The translations under genes and the position numbers were made by a program. The notes under the pieces were generated by a model. It was not told the origin of the DNA. It made no database searches and was given only the letters and a program-made list of their open reading frames with translations. Positions 1 to 10,472 of a stretch of 49,153 nucleotides of DNA are shown here, in pieces. How positions within the stretch are numbered: position 1 is the first letter of the stretch; each line of letters starts with the position of its first letter. This stretch comes from Mesaphorura yosii (lineage: Eukaryota > Arthropoda > Collembola > Poduromorpha > Tullbergiidae), in NCBI GenBank assembly GCA_009869945.1, contig WIXG01000487.1, positions 1-49,153 on the forward strand, written 5' to 3'.

Positions 1-241
1 CGTTTCGACCGAAGGAATCCTCATTTTAGTTTAAAATACAGCCCTCTCTGTTCTGGATCGATGTGAATTCATCTGTTTTAAATTATTCAGACCCGTCTAC
101 CTGAGTGACTCTCGAATGGGCCGAAACCGAATACCGAGAGCCGTGTGGCAAGCAACAACATCGGCATTTCTAATTTATTCACTGAATCTCAGAAGCGTTG
201 AAAAATGCAGTCAGGGAACCGTAAAAGAATATGTCGAGAAA
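1..241 (+). repeat. Direct copy of the left-arm inner end plus a 35-bp segment
   Basis: Bases 1-207 are nearly identical, in the same orientation, to 2077-2285. The shared part starts at the motif 'cgtttcgaccgaaggaatcc' and runs to 'gttgaaaaatgcag'. Bases 207-241 then repeat 2938-2972 exactly ('cagtcagggaaccgtaaaag' and following). The two source segments are about 650 bp apart at their other location, so this junction is a deletion relative to it. Position 1 corresponds to the 3' flank of the chemoreceptor gene at 448-1930, so the window probably opens just downstream of another copy of that gene. No coding sequence is seen here. Confidence 0.85.
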
Positions 242-2346
242 TAAATGGGTATTAAAGAACAACGCCAACGTCTAAACTCTTCATCAAAGTGGTATGGCAA
301 CCCACGAAGCATTCAACAAAACAGATCGCCTCATAGGAAGTCTCAGTCTTTTTTCGCAGGTGAGCTCCTTCAGTCAGAGTTATTCGGCGTCTGTCGGTAG
401 ATCGAAACTCGAAACGGCAAATCGCAAACCGCACATCGCAATTCGCAATGTTCGAGGAGGAAGTCTTCTTGCTGCTTGAAAGGGCGGAGGGTTTCAACCG
501 AATCACCGGCGTCTTCCCGTTCGCATTCAGCGCGAAGAAGAGACAAGCCCGGTGGATCCGTTCGCGACTTTTCTACTTTCAGTTCATGTTGAATCGGCTC
601 GTTGGGCTCTGCGTCCAGCTGGGATCCACGGGGGCGGTTTTCTTCGGTGTGCGGGCGCTGCGATCCGGGCAAGACTTGTCCGTGGCGTTAGTCGTGTTCC
701 TGGCTCTCGTGGGCGCCTTCAACCCCGTCCTCATCCTCGTGGATCACGTCACCTGGAGTCGGAGGCACGAGATCGTCTCGTGCATGAACTCCTTTATTAG
801 CCTCGCGGCGGCCGTCGACAGTGAGAAACCCACGACTGCGAAAGCGAAATCCCGGTTATTATAAAATGTCCCGTCTTTTGTGTACCTTTTAGAATCAGAG
901 AAGCCCACGGCCGACGACGGCTTTGTAAAAGATGCGCTCTTTCACATTCTCCGCCTCCTTTATCTCGGTCTCTGGGTCGGCACGGCTCTCGCCCCGTTCG
1001 CCTGGGTGTTTTACTTCCGATCTATCGGGGTCATCGTTGCAGAGTGTGGGGAATTTCTTCATCTGCCGCAACTCCTCGTGATTCTGCTCTTCGCAGCAGG
1101 GATCTCTGGCTACATGTGCTACACGGTCCTGCTCCTCCATCACGTCTGCATTATCGCAATGGTGACGGCGACATACGGATTCTACATTGCGCTCACCCTC
1201 CGCGGGAAAATCAAGTGAGCCACCAAATTATTACGCTAAATCTTGTCCATACCGTCTCATTTTTAAATTCCCCGCTTCGCTTTGACGCTTTAGCCTGGTT
1301 GACGACTGGCACGTCCTCCCCCCTCATTCATTGAGGCGCCCCCCTCACGCGATCCGGATCTACAAAGCCCTCTTCCTCATCATAAACACCATCGCGCTCC
1401 GCTTCTCACTCTCTGTCGCCCTCGGCGGGGCCGTGCTTGTGGAAATCATCCTGCCGTACCTCTTCCACTTTAGCATTGGCTACAGGGGCCCGGTCATGGA
1501 GCGCCTCCTCGCGGCGGGCGCGTTCACTTGTGGCAGTGCGTACATCACACTCGCCGCAAAAGCGTGTGGCCACATTTTCCTGCACAGCCGGAGTCTGATT
1601 GAGGCGTGGAAGGTCGAGTACGTCCGCCACCTATCCATACTTTGTTATAAGCAGCGGGAGCAACAGGAGCGGGAGGAGCCCGGCCCTCGATGGCGAACGA
1701 CGACGGCGGCTACTGATGCTACTGCTGAGCGGGCTAGAGTCATCGCCCGGGCCCGCCTGAACATCTCTCAACTGGAGAGGCGGATCGCCCTCACCCTCCG
1801 CCCTATTCAAATTCACGCCGCATCCGTGTACAAGCTGAACGAACGCTCCGTCCTCAAGCTTTGGGACGTCGTGGTGAACAACACGATTCTACTCGCGTGC
1901 ACGTTTCCCTTCAGAAACAGAGATTCGTAGTGTAGAATTTCGGGCTCTAGTGAGGCGAATTGACGGCTAATACTTTGACCTGTGAACATTATCGTCGACT
2001 TAATTCTAACGTCTCATTCTACCTCTCAACCTTTCAGCAAATAACAATTAAATTCTCATCTGTAAACTCTAGCATTTCGTTTCGACCGAAGGAATCCTCA
2101 TTTTAGTTTAAAATACAGCCCTCTCTGTTCTGGATCGATGTGAATTCATCTGTTTTAAATTATTCAGAACCGTCTACCTGAGTGACTCTCTAATGGGCAG
2201 AAACCGAATACCGAGAGCCGTGTGGCAAGCAACAACATCGGCATTTCTAATTTATTCACTGAATCTCAGAAGCGTTGAAAAATGCAGTGGTATCGATCGG
2301 CATGGTCGACCGCTGTCTTTTCAAGGTTTTCTTCTCATGGCTGTCA
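241..2346. repeat. Left arm of large inverted repeat
   Basis: This segment is repeated in reverse complement at about 7140-9248. Similarity covers the 5' flank, all three exons and both introns of the chemoreceptor gene, its 3' flank, and some bases beyond 2288 (the 'gtcttttcaaggttttct' stretch at about 2315-2333 matches 7151-7170 inverted). The arms differ by scattered substitutions and tiny indels, so they are not an exact assembly mirror. The symmetry axis is near 4745. Confidence 0.9.
448..1930 (+). CDS. Seven-transmembrane chemoreceptor, gustatory-receptor-like, copy A
   Basis: Three exons: 448-820, 893-1214 and 1336-1930, all GT-AG with consistent phase, giving about 429 residues. The start is ATG at 448 (begins MFEEEVFLLLERAEGFNRI). 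The protein has a basic N-terminal segment and several long hydrophobic stretches in exons 1-3, including 'SVALVVFLALVGAFNPVLIL', 'FYFRSIGVIVAECGEF' and 'LVEIILPYLFHFSIGY', as in divergent arthropod gustatory/odorant receptors of about 400-430 residues. The C-terminal region 'LKLWDVVVNNTILLACTF' fits the last helix position of this family. A charged insert (about residues 330-370) precedes the final helices. Its near twin lies inverted at 7557-9040 with identical exon lengths. Membrane ligand-gated cation channel activity is inferred from the family; the ligand is unknown. The family call rests on membrane layout and feel, not a database match. Confidence 0.75.
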
Positions 2347-2484
2347 AAAGTCAAAACCCTTCATAAGCATCGGGGTTTTCTGAGATCGCGTTTTATTCCA
2401 TTAAATCAACTGCAGTCACCGGAATAAGCTCGTTCCATTCCAGAAAAGCAAGAAAGATCACAAGTCACCTGCAAATATTCGCCA

Positions 2485-3100
2485 TGCAGGCGTCGCTGTC
2501 AAATTTCCTCTTCAGAATTCTCTTCTTTGTGAGGCTGGGCTTGACTGCCCCAAACACAAACGAGTTGGGATAGGAAATTTAGAAATTTGTAACCACATAA
2601 TTTTTCGAGTCGAAATTTAGACGACTGCCTGATCGTATTAAGAAATGGTCCTAATGGGACTGGGACGGGGGTACCGCTGTCAGCGCCAGCGAGCCTCGAC
2701 ATGGCCGAACTTAGGCGACAGCTGACAAAAATCGAGTAGGAACAAGTAGAAGTTGACTCAAGGGTCAAGGGGCTTGTGACATTCAACGCGAAGCCTCGAG
2801 ACAACCAAGGAAGAGTTGACCCGGGCGGCAAGCAAGCAGTGGCTCGAGATTCAGCACTAACCGCATTTTACATAAGCTGAAGACTGAAATTGTGGTAAAC
2901 GGCTATAAACTGGCTAGACTCAGCACGAGACTAGGCGGCAGTCAGGGAACCGTAAAAGAATATGTCGAGAAAATCACAGACTCACGTCGAGTCGAGCCGT
3001 TGTGGAAGGAAACCACGACAGACTGCGAGTACAACACAATCAAATCAGCGGTGCTTTGAGCACTTTAGAACGTTTGCGGAGGGGACGAGGTAGGGGTTAT
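2485..3100. repeat. Degenerate repeat, left member of inner inverted pair
   Basis: Several blocks recur inverted at about 6430-6822: 2485-2705 against 6600-6822 ('cgactgcctgatcgtattaa' is shared exactly), 2735-2790 against 6500-6560 ('aacaagtagaa...gtcaagggtcttgtgac' type), and a shorter block near 3040-3090 ('gtttgcggaggggacgaggt'). The blocks share the same axis as the big arms but are more diverged. Short broken reading frames (for example 'YVEKITDSRRVEPLWKET' near 2960-3010) hint at an old coding element. I cannot name it. Confidence 0.65.
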
Positions 3101-3355
3101 TCAATCCTTGAAAATTATTTAGAATACCGGTAACGGCTGAGTGAGAACTTCAAAAGGAGTTAACAATGCATGACTACAAGCCCAAAAATAAATTAAGCTG
3201 AGCTTCGTAAATAATTTTCAGGATTTCTACCTTTTTATTGTCATCAAGCATGGGTTGATTAAACATCGCATGACGTTGGAAGGAAATTCAGCAAGTGTTT
3301 TGTCAGTTGACGAGCGTCTTCTCTAATCAAAAGTTCAAATCAGTAACTGTCCTAA

Positions 3356-4685
3356 ATGGTGAAACAAGCCATTTTCGCCACCTTAAAATTTCTTGTGCCC
3401 GCAGAGCTCAAGTCTGAACAGAAGCTCGCTCTGAAATGGACATACTGCGTTTTCGAGTACGTACTCCGGCAATTGTGGGCGTGTCCGTTCGCCTGGGACG
3501 GAAAAAGGAAGCAGCTCGTCGTTAGATGGAGGAATGACAAGCCAAGTCCAGCGTCACGTTGGGAGTGCAGAAGTCTTGTCAAATGGAGGGTCGTCTCCAT
3601 CATTTCGATTATTTTCGCATTGGAAGCCATTGTCCAATCCCTGTATCAACTTCTCTTCAGTCCGAACAGCACTGGAGACGATTTCTTGCACTGCTTTCTA
3701 CTGCTCATGGGCTTGGCTGGCTCCATTTCCCTATGTCTGACTATTCATTGCCTATTTCAAGCGGGAGACCTATCCACATTGTTTAATACCGCTACTTCGC
3801 TGTTTGAAAAGTTGTACGGTGAGTTCCTTTTTAAATTTCATCCTGCTTTATCTTGCATTCCAAATTAATCGCCTTGATTTCACAGGAGAGCACCTGACCA
3901 GCACGGGTATCGACCCACCCGAGGATTTCTACTGTGTGCTTTTTCTCATGTATTGCGCTGGCATCGTCTGTGTTGTTCCTGTTCAGCTGCTGATTCCATT
4001 CTTATGGAGGTGCGATTTGAGCCTGGCATCGATCGTTTTTCCCATCTGCGAAGGGACTCACCATGGCTCGTGGCTGCTGTTGCCAGTCTGGGCCACGTTC
4101 AATTATAGCATGTACAGGATGATGGTGCAAATAATCGTGATGTACGGTTGCATTGCCGTCATCACACTCTTCGCACCTAGCAGGGTCATTAATGAGGTTG
4201 GTCGGACGGTAGACGAATCCAACCTGAAACCAGCGTACCGAGACGACGGTCACTTTCTCCTCTTCCATCGGCAGATACATTCTTATTTCAACATAGTGAA
4301 TCAAATCCTGCACGTTCTGCTGCCCGTGAATCTGGCTATGAACCAAATCATCATGATCGCCTCATGTTTCTATTTCATTCGTTTTCAGCTGAACGTTTTT
4401 GTCAAATCTCTCATAGTGGCGGTGCTGGTGGAAGCCGTTTGCAACTTTCTGGTGATGGCATTTGGACTTGGCGAGTTGTCGAAAATGGTGGGTCAGCTGA
4501 AGGAAACGAGGGCTCGGAACAGCGACAGCGAGTCTCGGACCACGTACATGCGGGCCTGCTTCAGAGCCTGTACACCAATCAAAATTCATTGTAGCCCCTT
4601 TTTTGTGTTCTCCAACCATGCACCGCTGACCTTAATGTACAGAACGGTCGATGCTTTTGTGACTCTTATTTGCGCGACTCGCTAA
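3356..4685 (+). CDS. Seven-transmembrane chemoreceptor, gustatory-receptor-like, divergent
   Basis: Two exons, 3356-3818 and 3886-4685, joined at a GT-AG intron of 67 bp in matching phase (tacg|gtgagt ... ttcacag|gag), giving about 420 residues. The start is the first ATG of the frame. Hydrophobic segments include 'WRVVSIISIIFALEAIVQSL', 'FLHCFLLLMGLAGSISLCL', 'VLFLMYCAGIVCVVPVQLLI', 'MVQIIVMYGCIAVITLFA', 'NQIIMIASCFYFIRFQLNVF' and 'SLIVAVLVEAVCNFLVMAFG'. The C-terminus 'PIKIHCSPFFVFSNHAPLTL' followed by a last hydrophobic stretch is the usual ending of springtail-type chemoreceptors. An AATAAA overlaps the stop. It lies in the spacer of the palindrome and is not similar in sequence to the arm copies. 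Function as a chemosensory cation channel is inferred from the family. Confidence 0.75.
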
Positions 4686-4689
4686 TAAA

Positions 4690-5019
4690 TGCCACTCGAT
4701 TTTAGCAATAATTACACGTGGTCTTGAATTATTTACTGAAATTCCAGGAGAGCGAATATTCCAAAACAGCGCAGCGGGAAACCCTGAATTATTTAGCAGT
4801 GCTCGATTCCGAAATTTATTGAAGTTCTGCCATTGTAAATCTTCGAATCCTTGCAATGAGTTTTTTTATTTGTTCGTATTTAAAAATTACCCATTTCTGC
4901 ATTCAACTTTGCGTAACTGCAGATGACAATTTCCAGCCGTGCAAATGCCAAGAATTTCTATAACTTACTACTGACGAGCTTAGTAATTTCAGTATTGAGA
5001 GTATTGACGAATGCTCCTT
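4690..5019. other. No gene seen
   Basis: AT-rich sequence downstream of the chemoreceptor. I see no convincing coding frame, RNA gene or repeat in it. Confidence 0.6.
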
Positions 5020-5899
5020 TTAGTTAAAAGATTGATGTGTATCAGTCGCTTTGTAAAAGTTCCAGTCATCATTCCCATCGTCTTCCCTGGATTCACTGCC
5101 GACAGTTCCTATCAGGCTGTACCGACAAATTCCATCGCGGAATGCTTGAATCGCGACTCCAAAAATTTGAGACCTCGATGGCGGCAAGCCCGACCCTTTC
5201 AACTGTTGAAGATGCGCCGCAGATATCTTCGCCTGTGTGCAATCGGACCCATCCGCTTGGAGCGTGGAGCTTGGGCATATGGAGGAGTCTCGACTCTGGG
5301 TGACTCCAACGAAAAGCACGACATCACGCGGCCCTGCTGGCTCAATTTCACAGGCAACGCCTGCAAGGCTGTCGCTTGGCTTGAGTCGGGTGTTGTTCGA
5401 ATTAAGTTGCCTGAGTACGCATTGCGCTGCTGCTCCACCTCGTAGGAGCAAGTAACGCCGAATTCCAGCGTGGACTTCTCACGCAGTCGTCGCCCCTGCA
5501 TTAAGACTTCGGAAGGCGAGCCCGGTGTCGAAGTCGTGGCCCTCGAAGTGCTACTGGCACCCGAAGGCCACGAATGGAATGGACAGTCAAGGTCGACTTC
5601 ACAGGGTCAGACGACCCGAACTTCTGTGCATGCACGACGTCGAATTTGACGACCCACGAGCGGTAGGCTGGGCTCTCGAACATGACTGATTTGTATGGAC
5701 AATCAGGGCCCGGGTTACAAACCATTTCGTAGGCTTGCATAGTCACATTAACGCTTGGAACTGATTTAAGAAGATCCACGGTCAAAGTCGAATCACGCAG
5801 CACGAGTTCCCACGCTGACTGAAGACCAGAGATTGGGCCCCTGCCCCCCGCTCTGCTTGACACCTTGACTCTGGCTCTCCCCCGATATGCGTTGTGCAC
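5020..5899 (-). pseudogene. Remnant of a secreted-type protein gene, frames broken
   Basis: Minus-strand frames follow one another with shifts. 5899 to about 5590 reads a protein-like stretch containing 'SVPSVNVTMQAYEMVCNPGP' and 'SVMFESPAYRSWVVKFDVV'. The reading then jumps frame, and 5451-5020 reads 'LAGVACEIEPAGPRDVVLFV' and 'LQADGSDCTQAKISAAHL'. Paired cysteines and the position directly downstream of a CUB domain on the same strand suggest one extracellular multidomain protein. I find no clean splice solution across the breaks, so I treat it as decayed. The family is not recognised beyond that. Confidence 0.4.
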
Positions 5900-5994
5900 G
5901 TAAAGCGACTGATGGAATCTGCAAAAAATATAAGAGCATCGCTATCGACACTATCGACACTATCGACTTTGTTAAGGTTAAAAGGTTAATGAGT

Positions 5995-6333
5995 TCAAGT
6001 ACCAGCATCGATCGAAACCCAAATCAGTTCGAATCCAGACCCAACCACGGAATGGTCCGAGTGGAAAGCCACTGTCATCGTTGAAGTCAATGATACAGGG
6101 CGAACCGTGCTGTCAAGGGAATTCGAATCGCAGATTTGTGTGAGTGTGTTTCCTTCAGACTGCATTTTCACCCAGTCGTTTTGTCACTGCGAATGAGATT
6201 CTAGTTCTACTCTCGTGAATTCCATTGGAATCAACTTCCCTTCTGGTGCCGACAGAGTCCAAGTGCAGTCCTCGTGGTTTTTTGAGTAGGAGCCCGTTTG
6301 TGGGTATTTAAGGTTCCCTGCGGGCCTAGCTAT
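5995..6333 (-). pseudogene. CUB domain with an in-frame stop
   Basis: The minus strand from 6333 to 5995 reads as one frame with a classic CUB pattern: 'GNLKYPQTGSYSKNHEDCTW', then 'LSAPEGKLIPMEFTRVELES', then 'NDWVKMQSEG', a conserved cysteine in 'LTQICDSNSL', and the CUB C-terminal signature 'MTVAFHSDHSVVGSGFELIW'. A TGA at 6184-6186 interrupts the middle of the domain and a TGA follows at 5995-5997. CUB domains are extracellular beta-sandwich modules. The stop and the broken frames at 5020-5899 suggest a dead gene. A very short unrecognised intron at the stop is the alternative. Confidence 0.6.
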
Positions 6334-6429
6334 TCCCCGCATTTTCGAGAGGCTGTGCGAAAAAGCAGCCGAATTTAAGTTCGAGCGCCAGTTTGTAACG
6401 TCGTCACTAAGACAGCCAAACTCGACCTC

Positions 6430-6822
6430 GTCACCTCCGCAAACTTACTGAAATCAGCTCTTGATTTGATGTGTTGTGCTCGCATACTTGCAGGGTTCGA
6501 ATTTCAGGTCACAAGACCCTTGACCCTCGACCCAAATTCTACTTGTTCTTGCTCGATTCTTGCAAGGCGTCACCAAAGTGGCGACGCCTTGCATGCATGC
6601 CGTGTCGAGGCTCACTGGCGCTGACGCTTGCAGCGGTACCTCCGTCTCAGCTGCGGCGAGAGCATTTCTTAATACGATCAGGCAGTCGTTTAAATTTTGA
6701 CTCGAAAAATTGTGTGGTTAAAAATGCCTAAATTTCTTACCCCAACTTGATCGTGTTTGGTACAACTAAGACCCGACCCAGCGAGAAGAGAATTCTGAAG
6801 AAGAATTTTGGCAGCGACGCCT
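6430..6822. repeat. Right member of inner inverted pair
   Basis: Reverse-complement counterpart of blocks in 2485-3100. Best seen where 'ttaatacgatcaggcagtcg' (6669-6688) mirrors the sequence at about 2624-2643. It contains a local inverted motif, 'gcaaggcgtc...gacgccttgc', at about 6563-6593. Confidence 0.65.
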
Positions 6823-7007
6823 GCATGACGATTGGCGATAGCGAAAATTAATTGATTTATCGAAAGTGCTAATCACTAGTACTGCGGGGTCGCGTCGTTC
6901 TGAGAAAAATTCTGTGTTGAAGATTAAACGAACAACGTTCAGAAATTATTCGCTTTATTAATACCTCATTCGCGGAGATATAAATTATATGCTACGCAGT
7001 GATTTGG

Positions 7008-7088
7008 TTAACTAAACGGGAAGACGGCGATGATTCGGTTGAAGCGGTCGGTTTTTTCTAGCTGGACGAAGAATTCCTTCTCGAACAT
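7008..7088 (-). pseudogene. 5' fragment of a chemoreceptor gene
   Basis: The minus-strand frame begins with an ATG at 7088 and reads MFEKEFFVQLEKTDRFNRI followed by 'IAVFPFS' and a stop. This is clearly related to the N-terminus of the arm genes (MFEEEVFLLLERAEGFNRI). It is cut off after 26 codons and no later exon follows. It sits just inside the right arm, upstream of the sequence shared with 2289-2346, so a third gene copy once began here. Confidence 0.75.
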
Positions 7089-7139
7089 GGCGAAGCGAAA
7101 TTAGGATTTGACGCTTACTGGGCCCGCCCGACTGAGATT

Positions 7140-9248
7140 TTACCAGCAGCCAGGAGGAGAAAACCTTGAAAAGACAGGGGCTGACCATGATCGATAGCAC
7201 TGCATTTTTCAACGCTTTTGGGATGGAGTGAATAAATTAGAACTGCCGATGTTGTTGCCACACGGCTCTCGTTATTCGGTTTCGGCCCATTCGAGAGTCA
7301 CTCGGGTGGACGGGGCTGAATAATTTAAAACCGATGAATTCACATCGATCCAGAGCAGAGAGGGCTGTATTTTAAGCTAAAATGGGGATTCCTTCGGTCG
7401 AAACTAAATGGTAGAGTTAGTTTACAGATGAGAACTTAATTTCAATGTGCTAAAAGGTTGAGAGGTAAAATGAGACGTTAGAATTAAGTCCACGATAATG
7501 TTCACAGGTCAAAGGATTAACCGTCAATTCGCCTCACTAGAACCCGAAATTCTACACTACGAATCCCTGGGTCTGAAGGGAAACGTGCACACCAGCAGAA
7601 TCGTGTTGTTCACCACGACGTCCCAAACCATGAGGACAGTGCGTTCGTTCAGCTTATACATGGATGCAGCGTAAACTTGAATAGGGCGGAGGGCGAGGAC
7701 GATCCGCCTCTCCAGCTGAGAGCTGTTCAGGCGGGTACGAGGTATGAATGTAGCCTGCTCAGCAGTAGCATCAGTAGCCGCCGTCGTCGTTCTCCGTCGA
7801 GGGCCGGGCTCTTCCCGCTCCTGTTCTTCCCGCTGTCTATAACAAAGAATGGAAAGGTGGCGGATGTATTCGACCCTCCATGCCTCAATCAGACTCCGGC
7901 TGTACAGGAAAGCGTGGCCACACGTTTTCGCGGCGAACGTGATGTACGCACTGCCAAAAGTGAACGCGCCCGCCGCGAGGAGGCGCTCTATGACCGGACC
8001 CCTGTAGCCAATGCTAAAGTGGAGGAGGTACGGCAGGATGATTTCCACAAGCACGGCCCCGCTGAGGGCGACAAAGAGTGAGAAGCGGAGCGCGATAATG
8101 TTTGCGATAAAGAAGAGGGTTTTGTAGATCCGGATCGCGTTAGGGGGGTGCCTGAATGAATGAGGGGGGAGGACGTGCCAGTCCTGGACCAGGCTAAAGC
8201 GTCAAAACGAAAGCGGTGAATTTAAAAATGAGACGGTATGGACAAGATTTAGCGTAATAATTTGGTGGCGCACTTGATTTTCCCGTGGAGGATGAGCATC
8301 CCGTAGAATCCCCCCGTCCACGTTATCATTGCAATAATGCAGACGTGATGGAGGAGCAGGACCGAGTAGCACATGTAGCCAGAAATCCCTGCTGCGAAGA
8401 GCAGAATCGCGAGGACTGGCGGCAGATGAAGAAACTCCTCACACTCTGCAACGATGATCCCGATGGATCGGATGTAAAACACCCAGAAGAACGGGACAAG
8501 AACCGTGCCGGCCGTGAGACCGGAGAGAAGGAGGCGGAGAACGCGAAGAACCACTTCTTTTATAAAAGCGTCGTCGGCCGTGGGCTTCTCTGATTCTAAA
8601 AGGTACACAAAAGACGGGACATTTTATAATAACCGGGATTTCGCTTTCGCCGACGTGGGTTTCTCACTGTCGAAGACCGCCGTGAGGCGAATGAAAGAAT
8701 TCATGCACGAGACGATCTCGTGCCTCCGACTCCAGTTGATGTGATCCAAGAGGATGAGGATGGGGTTGAAGGCGCTCACGAGAGCCAGGAACACGACGAC
8801 CGTCACGGACAAGTCGTGGCCGGAGCGCAGAGCCCGCACCCCGAAGAAAGCCGCCCCCATGAAGCCCAGCTGGGCGCAGAGTCCAACGAACCGATTCAAC
8901 ATGAATTGAAAGTAGAAAAGTCGCGACCGGATCCACCGGGCTTGTCTCTTCTTCGCGCTGAACGCGAACGGAAAGACGCCGGTGATTCGGTTGAAACCCT
9001 CCGCCCTTTCAAGCAGTACCAAGACTTCCTCCTCGAACATTGCGAATTGCGATGGGCGGTTTGCGGTTTGCCGTTTCGAGTTTCGATCTACCGACAGACG
9101 CCGAATAACTCTGACTGAAGGAGCTCACCTGCGAAAAAAGACTGGGACTTCCTATGAGGCGATCTGTTTTGTTGAATGCTTCATGGGTTGCCATACCACT
9201 CTGATGAAGAATTTAGACGTCGGTGTTGTTCATTAATACCCATTTATC
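7140..9248. repeat. Right arm of large inverted repeat
   Basis: Reverse complement of about 241-2346, covering the whole chemoreceptor gene and flanks. The outer end is sharp near 9248, where 'aatacccattta' mirrors 'taaatgggtatt' at about 242-253. Exon lengths (373, 322 and 595 nt) are identical in both arms, and the intron sequences are close but not identical. Confidence 0.9.
7557..9040 (-). CDS. Seven-transmembrane chemoreceptor, gustatory-receptor-like, copy B
   Basis: Exons 9040-8668, 8595-8274 and 8151-7557 on the minus strand, GT-AG, same phases and lengths as copy A, about 429 residues. The N-terminus MFEEEVLVLLERAEGFNRI differs from copy A at few positions. The membrane segments correspond one to one (for example 'SVTVVVFLALVSAFNPILIL' and 'GYMCYSVLLLHHVCIIAMI'). 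The exon 2 splice donor is gtgcgc here against gtgagc in copy A, and the third exon begins HPPNAIRIYKTLF. No frame break was found, so both palindrome copies look functional. The two genes are divergent in position but their 3' ends point toward the palindrome centre. Confidence 0.75.
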
Positions 9249-9355
9249 ATATTTATTTAACGGCGTAATATGTAGCTTGGCAAATAAATTCCTAGAAAGG
9301 CACAATTCAAAATTGAATTCGCATTGTTTATTGACATCGATGAGAAATAGACACA

Positions 9356-9915
9356 TTAATGGAATGACGGTGCCGAGTTAGTATCCAGCCGCGTGCCCTC
9401 CTCGACTGACCAGCAGCTCATGAGCCCTTTTCCTCCATCACCGACCACAACCTCCGGTTTGGCTTTGCATTCGGTCCCTGGCTCACATCGCACCGCGTAG
9501 TACTCGCAAGTGTTGGTCCGCCCCGCCCAGGCTCCCGGCACGCAGGAGCTTTTCACTTCAATACGCCCATAAACCATCTTCTCCTGCGCAAGACACGCCC
9601 ATAACTCTGCGTGCCACATCATTCCTGAGTCGATGCACGCGCGCCTCGCCCTCACCACCCGCGTCCAAGCGAGTCGAATCGGGACATGCGCACTTGTACT
9701 CGTCGTCAGAGAAGAGGCAGCGGGCACCAAGTCCGTACTGGTCCAGGCTAGGATGCGTCAGCCACTTGTGGTCTATGAACACACCATAAGCCCTACAAGC
9801 CTCGCCCATCCCCCAAGTCCGACCCTCGTCTCTGGGTGCCAGACCCTCCGCGCACCATCAAGTGGGGTTCCCATCCAGCTCGACTCGGCCTGAACCGTCT
9901 GGGCATGCAAACTGC
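9356..9915 (-). pseudogene. Cysteine-rich EGF-like secreted-protein remnant
   Basis: Minus-strand frames carry repeated EGF-type endings: 'FACPDGSGRVELDGNPT' followed by a TGA, then 'WCAEGLAPRDEGRTWG', 'ARCLFSDDEYKCACPDSTRL', and after a frame change 'SSCVPGAWAGRTNTCEYYAV' and 'RCEPGTECKAKPEVVVGDGG', ending at a stop at 9356. The C-x-CPD-(G/S) motif occurs twice in the same order, so at least two EGF-like modules were present. One in-frame stop and one frame change make this look dead. Unrecognised very short introns are possible. Confidence 0.5.
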
Positions 9916-9950
9916 AGACTTACTTAGTCGAAGTCGTCGGGATTGCCGGC

Positions 9951-10472
9951 TCAGCTATCCTCCAACGCCAGAGGAAGGCCTGAAAGCTTGTTCTTTCCTG
10001 TTTCCTTCCACGTCCTCTTCCTCTTCGATCCCTTCTTCCTTCGTTTCAGATGCTTGAGGGGGACCTGGAATTTTGTACGCAAAACCTCTTGACCATTGGG
10101 CAGACTGAGGTCGTCGGAGAGACGATTCCTCGACTGGAATTCCAGACCAGAATCCGACACGTAGGCATTTATCACTAGGATGACAACCGCAAATGCCACG
10201 AGAATGAGGACCCAGTGCTCAAATCTGAATGGCTGGAGCCAGTTTTAGTCGTTGCGTGCCCGCTTCGGGTCGTAGTCGCAGTACAAAAAGTACTCCGTGC
10301 TCTTGCGCCAGACGATATCTCTAAAGGCATGGTCTCTTTGAAGAAGAGTGAACCAATCAGTCACCCTTACAAGGGTGATTCCTTGTAATCCCAAAGATTT
10401 CAGGAGCAAAATAATATTTTCAAAAATATAATTGACCAATTCTGAATGAAATCGACTTGTGCTTTTATTCAT
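9951..10472 (-). pseudogene. Ionotropic receptor fragment (region before and including M1)
   Basis: One minus-strand frame runs from 10472 to 9951 with a single TAA at 10245-10247. It reads 'FRDIVWRKSTEYFLYCDYDP', the stop, then 'NWLQPFRFEHWVLILVAFAV' and 'VILVINAYVSDSGLEFQ'. The order YCD ... L-x-PF ... W followed by a hydrophobic helix is what divergent IRs show just before and through their first membrane segment. The ligand-binding lobe upstream and the pore and M2 downstream are missing. This is a truncated IR pseudogene near the intact IR at 12498-14431. Confidence 0.55.

Noticed and set aside
5940..5966. Three copies of 'actatcgac' as a possible regulatory array
   Set aside because: Too short and isolated; a simple slippage repeat.
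8720..9118. Plus-strand 132-codon frame across exon 1 of chemoreceptor copy B
   Set aside because: It is antisense to an exon that has an intact twin in the other arm; charged low-complexity content.
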